A DNA stretch of 64,000 nt, from the NCBI GenBank assembly GCA_024760505.1, contig CP058931.1:2800001-2864000 (forward strand). Reading direction: 5' to 3'. The notes under the pieces are model-generated. The model was given only the letters and a program-made list of their open reading frames with translations. It was not told where the DNA came from and made no database searches. This DNA is from Nitrospira sp. (GTDB lineage Bacteria; Nitrospirota; Nitrospiria; Nitrospirales; UBA8639). Below are positions 9,553-18,748 of the stretch, piece by piece (within the stretch, counting starts at the first letter, position 1; each line of letters opens with the position of its first letter). A program made the position numbers and the translations under genes.

Positions 9553-9677
9553 ACGTCCTCCTTTCGGGTAGTAATAGTTTACAAAGCACCGATTGCCGGG
9601 CTACCTGCTACGAAATTGAGCGGAAGCCCGATAACAAGCGCCGGATAGATGGCATTCACATTAGAAAACTGAGGTTT

Positions 9678-10232
9678 TCATTGTCCGGAAGTCACAGGCA
9701 TGGTACGGTCAACGGCATCTAGAGCCGACCCGCCGGCGATCGAACGCATGGCGCGATCGCGTTCTTTTCTGAGATCGGAGGTTTCCTTTTGAAGGGCATC
9801 GCGCTCCTGTAGGTACTTGTCACGTTCTTGCAGGAGACGATCGGTCTCCTGATTTCCTGATCCATCGTGCGTCGAGGCGCTTCTACTTTGACCTTGAATA
9901 GATTTCATGCCGGAGACAGAATCCTGGGAGCCTTTGTTGGCCTGGAGAGCCTGGTCGCGTGCCTGTTTGGCAGAGTCACGATCCTGTTGGGCTTGATCCC
10001 GGCTTTGTTTTGCTTGATCCCGCTCTTTTTTTAACTGATCACTCCATTGCACGTCCGCGCCCGAACTCGGGTTTGATTGTACTTCTGACACCGAGCCGTG
10101 TGCCCCCGATTCCGAAGAAGTAGATCCCATACCCTGGCCGGCCATTGCGGTTCCGGGCAGAAGCATCATGCCTGCTGTCAGCAATAAACTGGAAAATGTG
10201 TGAACCGAAAAATTTGACGAGAAATTGTTCAT
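9678..10232 (-). CDS. Secreted coiled-coil protein
   Basis: 184 residues with a signal peptide ending near AMA-GQG, a Ser/Gly-rich linker, and two charged helical stretches: KKERDQAKQSRDQAQQDRDS (about 68-95) and LLQERDKYLQERDALQKET (about 130-165). The RDxA/RDxx repeat predicts a coiled coil. The ribosome-binding site GGAGGAGG precedes the ATG. The adjacent gene at 8683 is on the same strand 125 nt downstream, so both may share a transcript. Function unknown; possibly a periplasmic structural protein. Confidence 0.7.
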   Translation of the reverse strand: MNNFSSNFSVHTFSSLLLTAGMMLLPGTAMAGQGMGSTSSESGAHGSVSEVQSNPSSGADVQWSDQLKKERDQAKQSRDQAQQDRDSAKQARDQALQANKGSQDSVSGMKSIQGQSRSASTHDGSGNQETDRLLQERDKYLQERDALQKETSDLRKERDRAMRSIAGGSALDAVDRTMPVTSGQ

Positions 10233-10628
10233 GATCGCAACCTCCTCCTTAAGGTGATGAAATACCTTCCTCCTTGAAAAACTGAATTAGAGAAAGGGGA
10301 AACCCTCGTGGTAACCTCTTTATTACTGTTAGACAAAGATGGCTCTGGGCCCCATGTTTTAGGCATCCGGTGTTAATTTCGATCCTAACTTTTCCCTATC
10401 AAATATGTGGACAGACAAATTCTCAAAAGAGTGTGGGGATATGTATAGGGATGCCCTTATCCGAATCCCACAATCACCACAGTAAAAGAGGGGGAGTGAC
10501 ATTCCCAATCATGTGGGAAGTCAGACCAAATTTTACTGTGCTAATTTCATGCCGCTCCCGAAACAAATTTTTATAGTTCAGAGGGAGCGAGATTATGAGA
10601 AGAAAGGGGATGCCGAATGGTAGGGAGT

Positions 10629-10772
10629 TTATACAAACTTTAGTTCAATGGCGGATTTGACCCGTGTCAAACGTTGAGTGTGCCCAAGGCCTTCTTTGTT
10701 TTCAATTTCCTGAATTTTAGTAGTAAGAGTGCTGTCTTTAATCCTGTCGCGCACTTGGCTTAACATAGTCAT
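10629..10772 (-). CDS. Possible 47-aa small protein
   Basis: A minus-strand frame of 47 codons beginning MTMLSQVRDRIKDSTLTTKI with a helical, charged composition. No clear ribosome-binding site precedes it and I do not recognise a family. Listed as a weak candidate only. Confidence 0.25.
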   Translation of the reverse strand: MTMLSQVRDRIKDSTLTTKIQEIENKEGLGHTQRLTRVKSAIELKFV

Positions 10773-10972
10773 GCTGTATCAGATAATACATCTACCTATC
10801 AGCATCAATGACCTTACTAAACGGAAGGAGGAGTATCGGGACAATGTATCTAGGCCGGGTATTGGCGTCGTTAGGGAATTTAAGGGCAAATATCGTAAAA
10901 ATCCTGGTCTTGATTGATAGCGGGAACGGTGGAGTGCCCTCAAAAATGCTCAATTCACTTTCTTACTTCTGT

Positions 10973-11029
10973 AATTGAAAAAGGGACGAAGCCTTGATTG
11001 AATGGATAGCTTCGTTCCCATTTTCAATT
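10973..11029 (-). terminator. Strong hairpin terminator after the 31-aa gene
   Basis: Inverted repeat: AATTGAAAA plus GGGACGAAGC on the left and GCTTCGTTCCC plus TTTTCAATT on the right, with one bulged base and a loop of about 16 nt. Read on the minus strand the stem is followed by TTTTTC. The outer A/T arms make it work in either direction. It ends 7 nt after the stop of the small minus-strand gene at 11036. Confidence 0.75.
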
Positions 11030-11035
11030 GGTGGT

Positions 11036-11131
11036 TCAGACTACTAAGACGAATCGGCTTACCATGCTAATGACCTCCAACAATTGTAAGACCACCATAC
11101 ACACTCCTAGCACTGTTTGTAACACTTTCAT
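11036..11131 (-). CDS. 31-aa hydrophobic peptide
   Basis: Frame MKVLQTVLGVCMVVLQLLEV followed by ISMVSRFVLVV and stop. A purine-rich AAGGGGGT sits 7 nt before the ATG and an intrinsic terminator follows the stop immediately, so this looks like a self-contained transcription unit. The peptide is one hydrophobic helix with a single lysine at the N-terminus. It could be a small membrane protein, a toxin-like peptide or a leader; no homology is known to me. Confidence 0.55.
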   Translation of the reverse strand: MKVLQTVLGVCMVVLQLLEVISMVSRFVLVV

Positions 11132-11336
11132 GATTCTTACCCCCTTGTTGAATGCCATGGCTTCACAGAAAAATTAAAAAACTTTCATTACACTAAGAGA
11201 ATTATGAAGGAGATTCAGAAGACAGCTCACTAGCATAAACCCCTGAATAGCCCAAAGCTTACCCTGAATTTTGAACGCCTTATCCAGCCAGGAGTAAATA
11301 CTCAAAACTTGTCCTGGCGATCATTACGCGACTGAT

Positions 11337-13469
11337 TCAAGAAGAGGGCGCGGGGCGATCCCAGAAACGAAGCTTTCGGCACGCTTCAAGAAATTGAGTT
11401 GATCCCTTCCCCTTATCAAGCGCAATGAAGCCAGCGTCTCGATTCTCCTGCACCCCGGCCTTCTGAAACAGGGGAGTGACGGCTTCGACGTAACCAATAA
11501 ACTTCATGTGAGCAAAGGCATCAGCCACAAAATCTCTGGCGGCAGGAACCTTGGCCAAGGCCAGCCCTCCTTCCTCGGAAGGTAAAAGTGCCACTGCGTC
11601 ATACAGCACCGATGGCCCACCATCAATTTTTTGGTCCGCTTCAATCCACGTCCCGTCGCTGGCTTCCACTCCGCCCACGCCGGGGGCCACAATTTCCATG
11701 ATTGCCCCTTCCGACTTGACGGCGGCTTTGAGTGATTTGAATAATTTTATATCGACTCCGTCGGTGATGAGCACCCCAAGCTTTCGCCCTTTGAATGTAT
11801 TGGGACTATTGAGAAGAATGCTGAGCGCGGGTGATTGGTCAAGATCCTCCCGTGTTGGTTTTGCAGCATCCGCAGGCTTAGGCATGTCCTTCAGGCGCAG
11901 ACCCTTGGCAACTTGTTTGGCCAAATCCTGGTGAATATTCAGCAGATGAGAAACCATACGAGTCCGTATTTCAGGATGTTCCACTTTGCTTAATTCAAAG
12001 ACTAAGGCATTCGCGATGTGGGTTTGTTCCACTTCGGTCTGGCTGATATAAAATTGACGAGCCTGGCTGTAATGATCGGCAAAAGTTTCGGACCGAAGCC
12101 GTACTTTTGGCCCTTCCTCATCGGCAGGGTATGAGGTAAATCCCTTCTCCGGGGATTCTCGGGGACCTCCCGCTTCGCCGGGCCAGGAATTTGGTTCATA
12201 GTTGGCTCGGCCTTTCGGATTCTGCATGGCCATATGGCCGTCCTGTTGAAAATGGCTGAACGGACACTTGGGGGCGTTGATGGGGATGTGAGTGAAATTC
12301 GGACTGCCAAGCCGTTTGAGCTGAGTGTCGAGGTAGGAAAAGTTCCGACCTTGTAATAGCGGATCATTTGAAAAATCCATGCCCGGCACAATATTTTGCG
12401 TACAAAAGGTGACCTGTTCGGTCTCAGCAAAGAAATTGTCCACACAGCGATCCAGAACGAGCCGGCCCACGCGTCGAATTGGTAGAATTTCCTCTGGAAT
12501 GAGTTTGGTCGCATCGAGCACATCAAAATCAAATTGTTGAGCAAAATCATCATCAAAAAGCTGGAGGCCCAGTTCCCATTCCGGATAATCACCCTGCTGA
12601 ATGGCACTCCATAAATCCCGGCGATGGAAGTCCGGATCGGCTCCGTTAATTTTTACGGCTTCGTTCCACACCACGGATTGCATCCCCAATTTGGGTTTCC
12701 AGTGAAATTTTACGAATGTCGATTTTCCCTGACCATTGATAAGCCGGAATGTGTGAACGCCAAACCCTTCCATAAAACGAAAGGAACGGGGGATAGCCCT
12801 GTCGGACATGGTCCACATGATCATATGCATACTTTCGGGGGTCAGAGAGATAAAGTCCCAGAAGTTATCATGCGCGGTTTGCGCCTGGGGAAAGCCACGA
12901 TCCGGTTCCGCTTTGGCTGCGTGAACGAGGTCTGGAAATTTCATGGCGTCCTGAATAAAAAACACGGGCATATTGTTGCCCACGAGATCCCAATTCCCCT
13001 CTTTGGTATACAGCTTCACGGCGAATCCTCGGACGTCTCTTGCCAAATCGAAGGAGCCCTTATTTCCGGCTACGGTAGAAAAGCGGACGAACGCCGGAGT
13101 TTTATCACGTGGTCGTTGAAAGAGGTCGGCTCTGGTAACATCTGCCAGAGATTCGTAATTTTCAAAATACCCATGAGCCCCGAACCCTCGGGCATGTACA
13201 ACCCGTTCTGGAATCCGTTCATGGTCAAAATGAAACATCTTCTCCCGAAAGTGAAAGTCTTCCAATGCGCTTGGACCCCGCTCTCCGATTTTCAGCGAGT
13301 TTTGGTCATCCGCGACGGGAATACCCTGCTGAGTAGTTAAGACCGGATTGGTCTTTCCGCATGTCTGGTGCACTTCCCCTCCTGTGCCGATCTCGACAGT
13401 TTGGTCTGCATATTTTGCGGATTTCCGGGTGGAAGGAGGAGAAGATTTAACGGGTTGCTTTTTGGCCAT
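11337..13469 (-). CDS. katE: Large-subunit monofunctional catalase (HPII type)
   Basis: 710 residues, close to E. coli HPII. It decomposes hydrogen peroxide to water and oxygen using haem. The catalytic histidine is in [12 protein letters not shown] (His92), the distal asparagine in [18 protein letters not shown] (about 165) and the proximal tyrosine in RNFSYLDTQ (about 370). After the catalase core, residues from about 555 form the class-I glutamine-amidotransferase-like domain of large catalases ([19 protein letters not shown]). Basic N-terminal tail. Ribosome-binding site AAGGAGCG. Divergent from a peroxiredoxin gene, so the two probably respond together to peroxide. Confidence 0.95.
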   Translation of the reverse strand: MAKKQPVKSSPPSTRKSAKYADQTVEIGTGGEVHQTCGKTNPVLTTQQGIPVADDQNSLKIGERGPSALEDFHFREKMFHFDHERIPERVVHARGFGAHGYFENYESLADVTRADLFQRPRDKTPAFVRFSTVAGNKGSFDLARDVRGFAVKLYTKEGNWDLVGNNMPVFFIQDAMKFPDLVHAAKAEPDRGFPQAQTAHDNFWDFISLTPESMHMIMWTMSDRAIPRSFRFMEGFGVHTFRLINGQGKSTFVKFHWKPKLGMQSVVWNEAVKINGADPDFHRRDLWSAIQQGDYPEWELGLQLFDDDFAQQFDFDVLDATKLIPEEILPIRRVGRLVLDRCVDNFFAETEQVTFCTQNIVPGMDFSNDPLLQGRNFSYLDTQLKRLGSPNFTHIPINAPKCPFSHFQQDGHMAMQNPKGRANYEPNSWPGEAGGPRESPEKGFTSYPADEEGPKVRLRSETFADHYSQARQFYISQTEVEQTHIANALVFELSKVEHPEIRTRMVSHLLNIHQDLAKQVAKGLRLKDMPKPADAAKPTREDLDQSPALSILLNSPNTFKGRKLGVLITDGVDIKLFKSLKAAVKSEGAIMEIVAPGVGGVEASDGTWIEADQKIDGGPSVLYDAVALLPSEEGGLALAKVPAARDFVADAFAHMKFIGYVEAVTPLFQKAGVQENRDAGFIALDKGKGSTQFLEACRKLRFWDRPAPSS

Positions 13470-13780
13470 GCGAATCGCTCCTTATCATGAATGATTTCGT
13501 GATAAATGGGTCAGTAAACATATGACGCTAAACTACCCATCATATAGAACCAATTGCCGAGGCCAAACTGTAAGAAACCCTGGTAAGAAATTTCAGGAAC
13601 TGTTATGAGGTAACAGGAGTTCATGCAAGGTTTCATGGCAGTCACAAATTTTTTGCATTCCGGGATAAGATTTGTTTAAGTAACTTGAGAATGGGAGTTC
13701 AGATACACACGCCCAAATATCTACTTTGAAACACTTGTGTTAAACATTACAACCTGTTTCGATAATGGAGGTCGAAAAGC
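13470..13780. promoter_or_regulatory. Divergent katE / peroxiredoxin control region
   Basis: A 311-nt non-coding gap between two divergent peroxide-defence genes. It must contain both promoters and any OxyR- or PerR-type site, but I could not identify a convincing operator or -35/-10 pair. The plus-strand gene has GGAGGT 8 nt before its ATG. Confidence 0.45.
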
Positions 13781-14347
13781 ATGATGATGCAAATTGGACA
13801 GACGATCACGGATGGCACCTACCCGGCTTTCCACAAAGAACAAATCCGTTCACTGACCTTGTCGGAATATCAGGGAAAGTGGTTGGTGCTGGTGTTTTAT
13901 CCGGGAGATTTCACGTTTATTTGTCCAACCGAATTGCAAGAACTGGGAGAATTGTATCCGGAATTTCAAAAACTCGGGGCTGAGATTCTAAGCATCAGCA
14001 CCGATTCGGTCTTTGTGCATAAGGCCTGGCACGATACCTCGCCTGCCATAAAAAATATTCAGTTTCCCATGGTAGCTGATACGACGGGCCGGCTAAGCCG
14101 GGAGTTCGGAACCTATTTGGAGGATGAAGGGGTATCGTTACGCGGGAGCTTTCTTATCGATCCGGATGGTGTGCTAAAAGTTGGAGAAATACACGATAAT
14201 AGCATTGGACGAAATGGTCGGGAATTACTGAGAAAACTTCAAGCGGCAGTCCACGTCAGGGAAGGCAAAGGAGAAGTCTGCCCGGCTAATTGGAAACCTG
14301 GAGATAAGACATTAAAACCGGGGTTGGATCTTGTCGGGAAAATTTGA
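13781..14347 (+). CDS. ahpC: 2-Cys peroxiredoxin (AhpC type)
   Basis: 188 residues. It reduces hydrogen peroxide and organic hydroperoxides. The peroxidatic cysteine is Cys48 in FYPGDFTFICPTEL and the resolving cysteine is Cys167 in GEVCPANWKPG, the typical AhpC arrangement. The length matches AhpC (187). No ahpF lies next to it, so electrons must come from elsewhere. Start: first of three ATG codons, with GGAGGT upstream. Divergent from katE. Confidence 0.9.
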   Translation: MMMQIGQTITDGTYPAFHKEQIRSLTLSEYQGKWLVLVFYPGDFTFICPTELQELGELYPEFQKLGAEILSISTDSVFVHKAWHDTSPAIKNIQFPMVADTTGRLSREFGTYLEDEGVSLRGSFLIDPDGVLKVGEIHDNSIGRNGRELLRKLQAAVHVREGKGEVCPANWKPGDKTLKPGLDLVGKI

Positions 14348-14443
14348 GCACCAGGCTCTGGTCATTCATCAATCTCATCCAAAGACAGGCCGAGTTGACA
14401 GTTTATGGAAAAATGCCGCGCCATTAAAAAAGGATAAAGATCC

Positions 14444-14634
14444 TTCCTGGTGAGCGAGATCGAATTCGACCAGATCTTCGAGCGAATCCGGTAACTACGG
14501 TTACCGGATTGGGCTGCCCCCATCGAAAAGAGCTGAATCACATCAACGGTTGGGGTGATGGAGCCTGGGTATATTTCAACGATTCCAACGGCCATTTACT
14601 CGAAATCATTACCCGTTCCTGTGGGAGCGGTGGG
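14444..14634 (+). pseudogene. Broken VOC (glyoxalase/bleomycin-resistance) family gene
   Basis: Three frames in succession spell a VOC protein. FLVSEIEFDQIFERIR ends in a stop codon; LRLPDWAAPIEKS follows in another frame; then ELNHINGWGDG and AWVYFNDSNGHLLEIITRS continue in a third. Intact relatives read roughly FLVSExEFDxIFxRI...GLPYWADP...GExNHxxGGRGVYFxDPxGHLLEIITRPYGSGG. The N-terminal half is not recognisable upstream. The gene is dead by at least one stop and one frameshift. The rest of 14348-14945 shows nothing convincing. Confidence 0.65.
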
Positions 14635-14945
14635 ACAGCTGTGCCTTTTCACATACGTGTGAAATTGAGTTCTATTGATGAATGCCTCCGATGCTATTGG
14701 AAATGGACATTTAGGCAAGTCTCCTTCCGGATTAATCCATATCTGCCTCCTGCCTCCCTGTGCTGTAGTAACAGGGTGTGCATCAAAATTTTATGTCCCC
14801 TTTCCTATTTATCATTGAAGGCCAAGAATGAAAGTGTAGGAAGTGTAAAGGAGGAGACGAGGGCATAGGCACAATAATGTGAATGGAATATTCCTCATGA
14901 TCAGGATTCACCAGGAAGAACTAACACTATGAAAGGAAGACGGAC

Positions 14946-15167
14946 ATGGCGGATCAATGGGGATTATGTAAAAGGTGTCAATGGTGGCAAATCGAACCAT
15001 CTGCAAAAATCGAAGATGCTACAATGGGACTGTGTATCGATGAGAACCTACAACCGTATCGATTGTTGGTCTCCGGCAATAGTGGATGCAATCGATTCAT
15101 GAAAGGCACCCCTGCGAAAGCGGAAGGGTCCTCTTCCCGGCCTCCGACTGCCGAACCCACCCGATAG
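14946..15167 (+). CDS. Cys-rich mini-protein, possible metal-binding
   Basis: 73 residues with four cysteines: CKRCQWW near the N-terminus, MGLCIDE in the middle and SGCNRF further on. The CxxC...C...C spacing could bind zinc or an iron-sulfur cluster. No signal peptide, so cytoplasmic. AAAGGAAG precedes the ATG. Comparable small proteins with a GLCKRCxWW start occur as hypothetical proteins; the function is unknown to me. Confidence 0.6.
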   Translation: MADQWGLCKRCQWWQIEPSAKIEDATMGLCIDENLQPYRLLVSGNSGCNRFMKGTPAKAEGSSSRPPTAEPTR

Positions 15168-15366
15168 AGCAACGGTGTCAGGCCAGTTCGTGAGATGGGG
15201 TATGTAGAAGACTATTCCCACCTGAGAACGTCGGAGGGGATCCACCAAAGGAAAGAATGGCGAGCAGGCTTTGTCACGGAAGGTACTCATCCATGGGTTC
15301 AAGCCTCAGTCCATGTCGGATATTCTCCTGTTGACTTGTCATGTGGGGATTCAGGGGAGCCAATAT

Positions 15367-16077
15367 ATGGGCCGCCGGAATGGCTCGTCCCGAACGCTCA
15401 GAGGGAGAGGTGATTTGAAGCATCTAGTGGAGTACGGGTTATTGGTCTGGTATTTGGGGTTTTTCGTGTTCATGGCATTGGCTCCCGTTGACCCTCAAAG
15501 TTGGGCCTTTGCTAATATCCTCCCGCTTCTCTTTGTCGCTGTGTTAACCATTACATATCGCCGGTGGCCATTTTCAAGCGCTTCCTATGTTCTCCTCACG
15601 GTGTTTCTCACGTTACATACGATAGGTTCCCACTATACTTACGCACAAGTGCCGTTCGGCCTCTGGCTGGAAGAGTTCTTTGAATTGCCCCGGAACCATT
15701 TTGATCGGATTGTGCACTTTTGTTTCGGCTTGCTCTTCGCCCTGCCGTTGCATGAACTCTTCTCCCGGATTTCCGGTATGGCTGCATGGCTCCGCTCCGG
15801 CATGGTCCTGATCACCCTGGTGGGGCTGGGGGGGGTGTGGGAAATTCTCGAATCCTGGGTTACCAGAATCGCCCATCCCGAATTAGGTCTGGCTTATCTG
15901 GGTGCCCAGGGAGATATCTGGGATCCACAGAAGGATATGGCCGCGACATTATATGGAGCATTAGCTTCTCTTGTGATCCTGGTAGGTGCACGGAAAATCA
16001 CGGGGACCCGTTTCGCCATTACCCGGGAAAGGCCGGTGGAACTTCCGCATGCAATTGACCACTGCGACAAGCGTTAA
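15367..16077 (+). CDS. DUF2238 membrane protein, copy 1
   Basis: About 236 residues. Six predicted membrane segments with the DUF2238 (YjdF-like) signatures: FANILPLLFVAVLTITYRRWP, HTIGSHYTYAQVPFG, NHFDRIVHFCFGLL, WEILESWV and GAQGDIWDPQKDM. The His/Asp pattern HYTY...RNHFDRxxHF is conserved in both copies, so it probably has a structural or metal role. The start is uncertain: ATG 15367 has GGGGAG upstream, TTG 15415 has GGGAGAGG. Its 3' end overlaps the second copy by 29 nt. Function unknown. Confidence 0.8.
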   Translation: MGRRNGSSRTLRGRGDLKHLVEYGLLVWYLGFFVFMALAPVDPQSWAFANILPLLFVAVLTITYRRWPFSSASYVLLTVFLTLHTIGSHYTYAQVPFGLWLEEFFELPRNHFDRIVHFCFGLLFALPLHELFSRISGMAAWLRSGMVLITLVGLGGVWEILESWVTRIAHPELGLAYLGAQGDIWDPQKDMAATLYGALASLVILVGARKITGTRFAITRERPVELPHAIDHCDKR

Positions 16078-16711
16078 TAATCAGAAGCCGTTTAAGGCCC
16101 GGACTCTCCTTCACGGGTTAATGGCCTGGTATGTGGTGCTTTGGATATGGCTCGCCATAGAACCGATCGACCGGCATGATTGGTTTCTCGAAAATATTTT
16201 AGCAATAGGACTGGTCATTGTCCTTATCGCGACGTATCGATGGTTTCCCTTATCGGACATTTCCTATATTTTCCTCACGGTGTTTATGACCTTCCATGCG
16301 ATCGGAGCCCATTATACCTATTCAAAAGTCCCGCTGGGATTCTGGATGCAGGATTGGTGGGGATTTGAGCGCAATCATTTTGACCGGATCGCCCATTTTT
16401 CATTCGGGTTGCTCCTGGCTTATCCTTTAAGGGAGTTATTCCTACGCCGGGTCAATGTGCGTGGATTCTGGGCTTATTATCTCCCCATTAGCGGAATATT
16501 GGCTCTCAGTGGATTCTTCGAAATTATCGAATCGTGGGTGGCTCTTCTCGTTCGTCCGGAATTGGGGGAGGCCTATCTGGGCACTCAGGGTGACGAATGG
16601 GATGCCCAAAAAGATATGACGGTGGCGGTCATCGGGGCCTTTATCACAATCATGCTGACCTATGCTCTTACCAAGTTGGCGTCCCAAAAATCTCTACCGA
16701 CTCCTCCCTAG
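16049..16711 (+). CDS. DUF2238 membrane protein, copy 2
   Basis: About 220 residues, a paralogue of the preceding gene with the same ordered motifs (FLENILAIGLVIVLIATYRW, HAIGAHYTYSKVPLG, NHFDRIAHFSFGLL, FFEIIESWV, GTQGDEWDAQKDM). The ATG at 16049 lies inside the end of copy 1 and has GGTGGA upstream, which indicates translational coupling. An upstream GTG (15986) would give a longer overlap and is less likely. The pair probably arose by tandem duplication. Confidence 0.8.
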   Translation: MQLTTATSVNNQKPFKARTLLHGLMAWYVVLWIWLAIEPIDRHDWFLENILAIGLVIVLIATYRWFPLSDISYIFLTVFMTFHAIGAHYTYSKVPLGFWMQDWWGFERNHFDRIAHFSFGLLLAYPLRELFLRRVNVRGFWAYYLPISGILALSGFFEIIESWVALLVRPELGEAYLGTQGDEWDAQKDMTVAVIGAFITIMLTYALTKLASQKSLPTPP

Positions 16712-16728
16712 CATTTTGTCAATTTCCA

Positions 16729-18096
16729 ATGCTTCGACTCTCCACCGCACCTTTTATCCCGATCCACGCTCAAGGAAATGATTTCAGGCGACCAATCCGG
16801 CAGGAGTCTTTCCGCCCAGCTCTTACTCATCTAGGCATGTTGGTCTTGGCGATATGTCTGATGGTGATTTCCCCTCGGTTCGCTTCGGGGGAAGGCACCG
16901 ACACGCCGCTTGCCGGAGAACCCCATCAGGCGGAAATTTTTGGACAGGAAATTCATGTCCCTCCACGGGATCGCCGACATGTGACGGCGATCAATATCGG
17001 AATGAATTGGATTCCGGACGGACCCAAGCGGTTAGAACTTCTCCCATTCGGCGCATTGTTTGTCTGGCGCAATTGGGAGGATGAAAACCAGCGGTTTCGG
17101 GGGACATTCTCAGGCGTATTCAATGACATCCAGTATCAGCGTGGTCTGTCATCAACCAGCCCATGGTTTGCCGCCATGACATTTGAAAATGTGATCATTC
17201 CATTCGGCCGATACGAATATGTCGAAGGACAGGCTATCAAGGATGTAGACCTGCAATGGAATTATCTCTTTGCGGGGATCGGTATCGGGTATCGCACGTC
17301 GGTATCTCCTGGATTTCAGGATAATGTGGTTGAAGTTTCCCTGACGTATGAACCCGGTTACCGTTGGTTCGATCGCAGTTCTAAAACGTCCAATAATTTC
17401 ATTGTGCCCCAGAATACGTATGAAGGCCGAGTCCATGCCCGGCTTCGGATAGATAAATTTGAACGAAATCTTATGGAGTTGCTTCATCACGGATTCGCTT
17501 TCGGAGGTGATGCCCTCTATGGACATCGCGCCCATTGGCGTCAGTGGGGAGATCCGGCATTTGAAACCCCGGATAACCATGATGACCGCACATTTATGCT
17601 GGCCAGTTTCTATGCCGCTCTCGCAGGAAAGGTCCCCTGGGTACCGACAGAACGGCACAGGTTGATTGTAACGATGTATGGTGGAATCGGGAAGAATCTT
17701 GACCGGTTTTCCACCTTCCGGTTGCCTGGGCGTCCCACGGGGTATGAATGGGAAGCGCTCTCCCGTCCTCTCATTCCCGGAGTGGCCTTCAATGAATTGT
17801 TTCCGCGGAAATATGCGATTGCAAATTTCACCTACCGGTATGAGGCGTTGTTTTTTTTGTATCCGTATATTCGAGGAACCTGGTCCGCGATCGAACGAGC
17901 CCGTTTCACCGGAGATGGTTCTATTCGTAATCAGGTTGATATGCTGCCGGCGGTGGGAGGCGGTATCGTCAGTGGAGCTCCATGGGGTTCACAAATAGAG
18001 ATCAATTACAGTTATAACTTTGGCATATACCGTGATCGTCATGGGCCGAAGCTGGGAGGGAATAGTGTCGTAGTGTTCTGGTCAAAGCTTCTTTAA
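16729..18096 (+). CDS. Outer-membrane beta-barrel protein
   Basis: About 455 residues. A hydrophobic leader (MLVLAICLMVISPRFASGEG) lies 36 residues into the chosen frame; an ATG at 16837 would start exactly at it but leaves no positive N-terminus, so the start is uncertain. The mature part is made of alternating amphipathic strands rich in aromatic residues (FRGTFSGVFNDIQYQRG, LFAGIGIGYRTSVSPG, VVEVSLTYEPGYRWFDRS) and ends with a short strand SVVVFWSKLL, typical of a barrel. The substrate is unknown. It follows the DUF2238 pair by 17 nt and may be cotranscribed. Confidence 0.65.
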   Translation: MLRLSTAPFIPIHAQGNDFRRPIRQESFRPALTHLGMLVLAICLMVISPRFASGEGTDTPLAGEPHQAEIFGQEIHVPPRDRRHVTAINIGMNWIPDGPKRLELLPFGALFVWRNWEDENQRFRGTFSGVFNDIQYQRGLSSTSPWFAAMTFENVIIPFGRYEYVEGQAIKDVDLQWNYLFAGIGIGYRTSVSPGFQDNVVEVSLTYEPGYRWFDRSSKTSNNFIVPQNTYEGRVHARLRIDKFERNLMELLHHGFAFGGDALYGHRAHWRQWGDPAFETPDNHDDRTFMLASFYAALAGKVPWVPTERHRLIVTMYGGIGKNLDRFSTFRLPGRPTGYEWEALSRPLIPGVAFNELFPRKYAIANFTYRYEALFFLYPYIRGTWSAIERARFTGDGSIRNQVDMLPAVGGGIVSGAPWGSQIEINYSYNFGIYRDRHGPKLGGNSVVVFWSKLL

Positions 18097-18100
18097 CACG

Positions 18101-18133
18101 AAGCGAAATTCTCCCGCATCCGCTTTTTTTTTC
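18101..18133 (+). terminator. Weak intrinsic terminator
   Basis: AAGCG is followed after 15 nt by CGCTT running into nine consecutive T residues, just after the barrel-protein stop. The stem is short, so support is modest. Confidence 0.4.
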
Positions 18134-18183
18134 TTGAGGATCAGGATGAGGATCTTTCCCTTCTCTTTTTTCTTCCGATACGG

Positions 18184-18387
18184 TTAGTTCCGTTCTTGAA
18201 TCGGGACCTGTGGATCAACATGCACTTCTGTTTGAACCACTCCATAGAAGATCGTCGCCAGGGACAGAATCAACAAAAAATAAAAGGCTACACGCGCCGG
18301 TCCTAAAATAGGGGTCGTAAAGACTCCAAATCCAATTAACGCAAAAAGTCCCGCAATGATGAGTAATATAAAACCGATGGTGAGCAT
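18184..18387 (-). CDS. 67-aa two-helix membrane protein
   Basis: Two hydrophobic segments (LTIGFILLIIAGLFALIGFG and VAFYFLLILSLATIFYGVV) joined by a short loop, with a hydrophilic tail. A strong AAGGAGGTTACA precedes the ATG. The arrangement resembles small DUF1328-like stress membrane proteins, but the sequence does not clearly match. Convergent with the barrel-protein gene. Confidence 0.65.
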   Translation of the reverse strand: MLTIGFILLIIAGLFALIGFGVFTTPILGPARVAFYFLLILSLATIFYGVVQTEVHVDPQVPIQERN

Positions 18388-18486
18388 TGTAACCTCCTTT
18401 TTCGATAGGCAAAGAGCCGACCATTTTCAAAAGTAATTATTTTTGCCCCGGGTTCCACTGCCCGCCCATTCGGAGGAGCCAGATGC

Positions 18487-18609
18487 TTATTCAGCCCTTT
18501 TCATGGTTCTTTGAATACCTTCAGCCGTATGGAGGCCGTTCCGTCCGGTGGCTTGCACGTTTTGTTCGCGACAACTGAATCCATCGGTAACGACTAATTC
18601 ATGGATTGC
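18487..18609 (-). pseudogene. Relic of the C-terminus of a FAD-linked oxidase / Fe-S oxidoreductase
   Basis: A minus-strand frame reads AIHELVVTDGFSCREQNVQA and TGRNGLHTAEGIQRTMKRAE before a stop. This corresponds to the end of large FAD-binding oxidases carrying a C-terminal CCG/Fe-S part, which close with ADGFSCREQIAQxTxRRALHLAEVI. An in-frame stop lies three codons before AIHE and no catalytic part remains. It is a decayed gene end. Confidence 0.6.
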
Positions 18610-18748
18610 TGTCACCTACCGAATGTTCGGGTGAAGACTCTGTTCTTTAGCCGTTGTCCTATCGTGCACCATCACCAGTGTTGTAAAATGCCAGGTATAC
18701 GCCCCATCCCTTTTTGACATGGCAGCGGAAAATTTCTAGGGCAAAACC

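Larger units (their letters stand above)
10233..11035. other. 800-nt intergenic stretch with little coding evidence
   Basis: Between the coiled-coil gene and the terminator at 10973-11029 I see no recognisable gene apart from the weak small frame at 10629-10772. One plus-strand ATG at 10845 has GGAGGAG about 12 nt upstream, but the translation shows no family features. The promoter of the coiled-coil gene should lie next to 10233. Confidence 0.5.

Noticed and set aside
12624..13340. 238-codon plus-strand frame opposite katE
   Set aside because: Shadow of the highly conserved catalase frame; no domain of its own.
16597..16728. Longer N-terminus for the outer-membrane barrel protein
   Set aside because: It would overlap the end of the DUF2238 gene and places the leader about 80 residues in; no ribosome-binding site.
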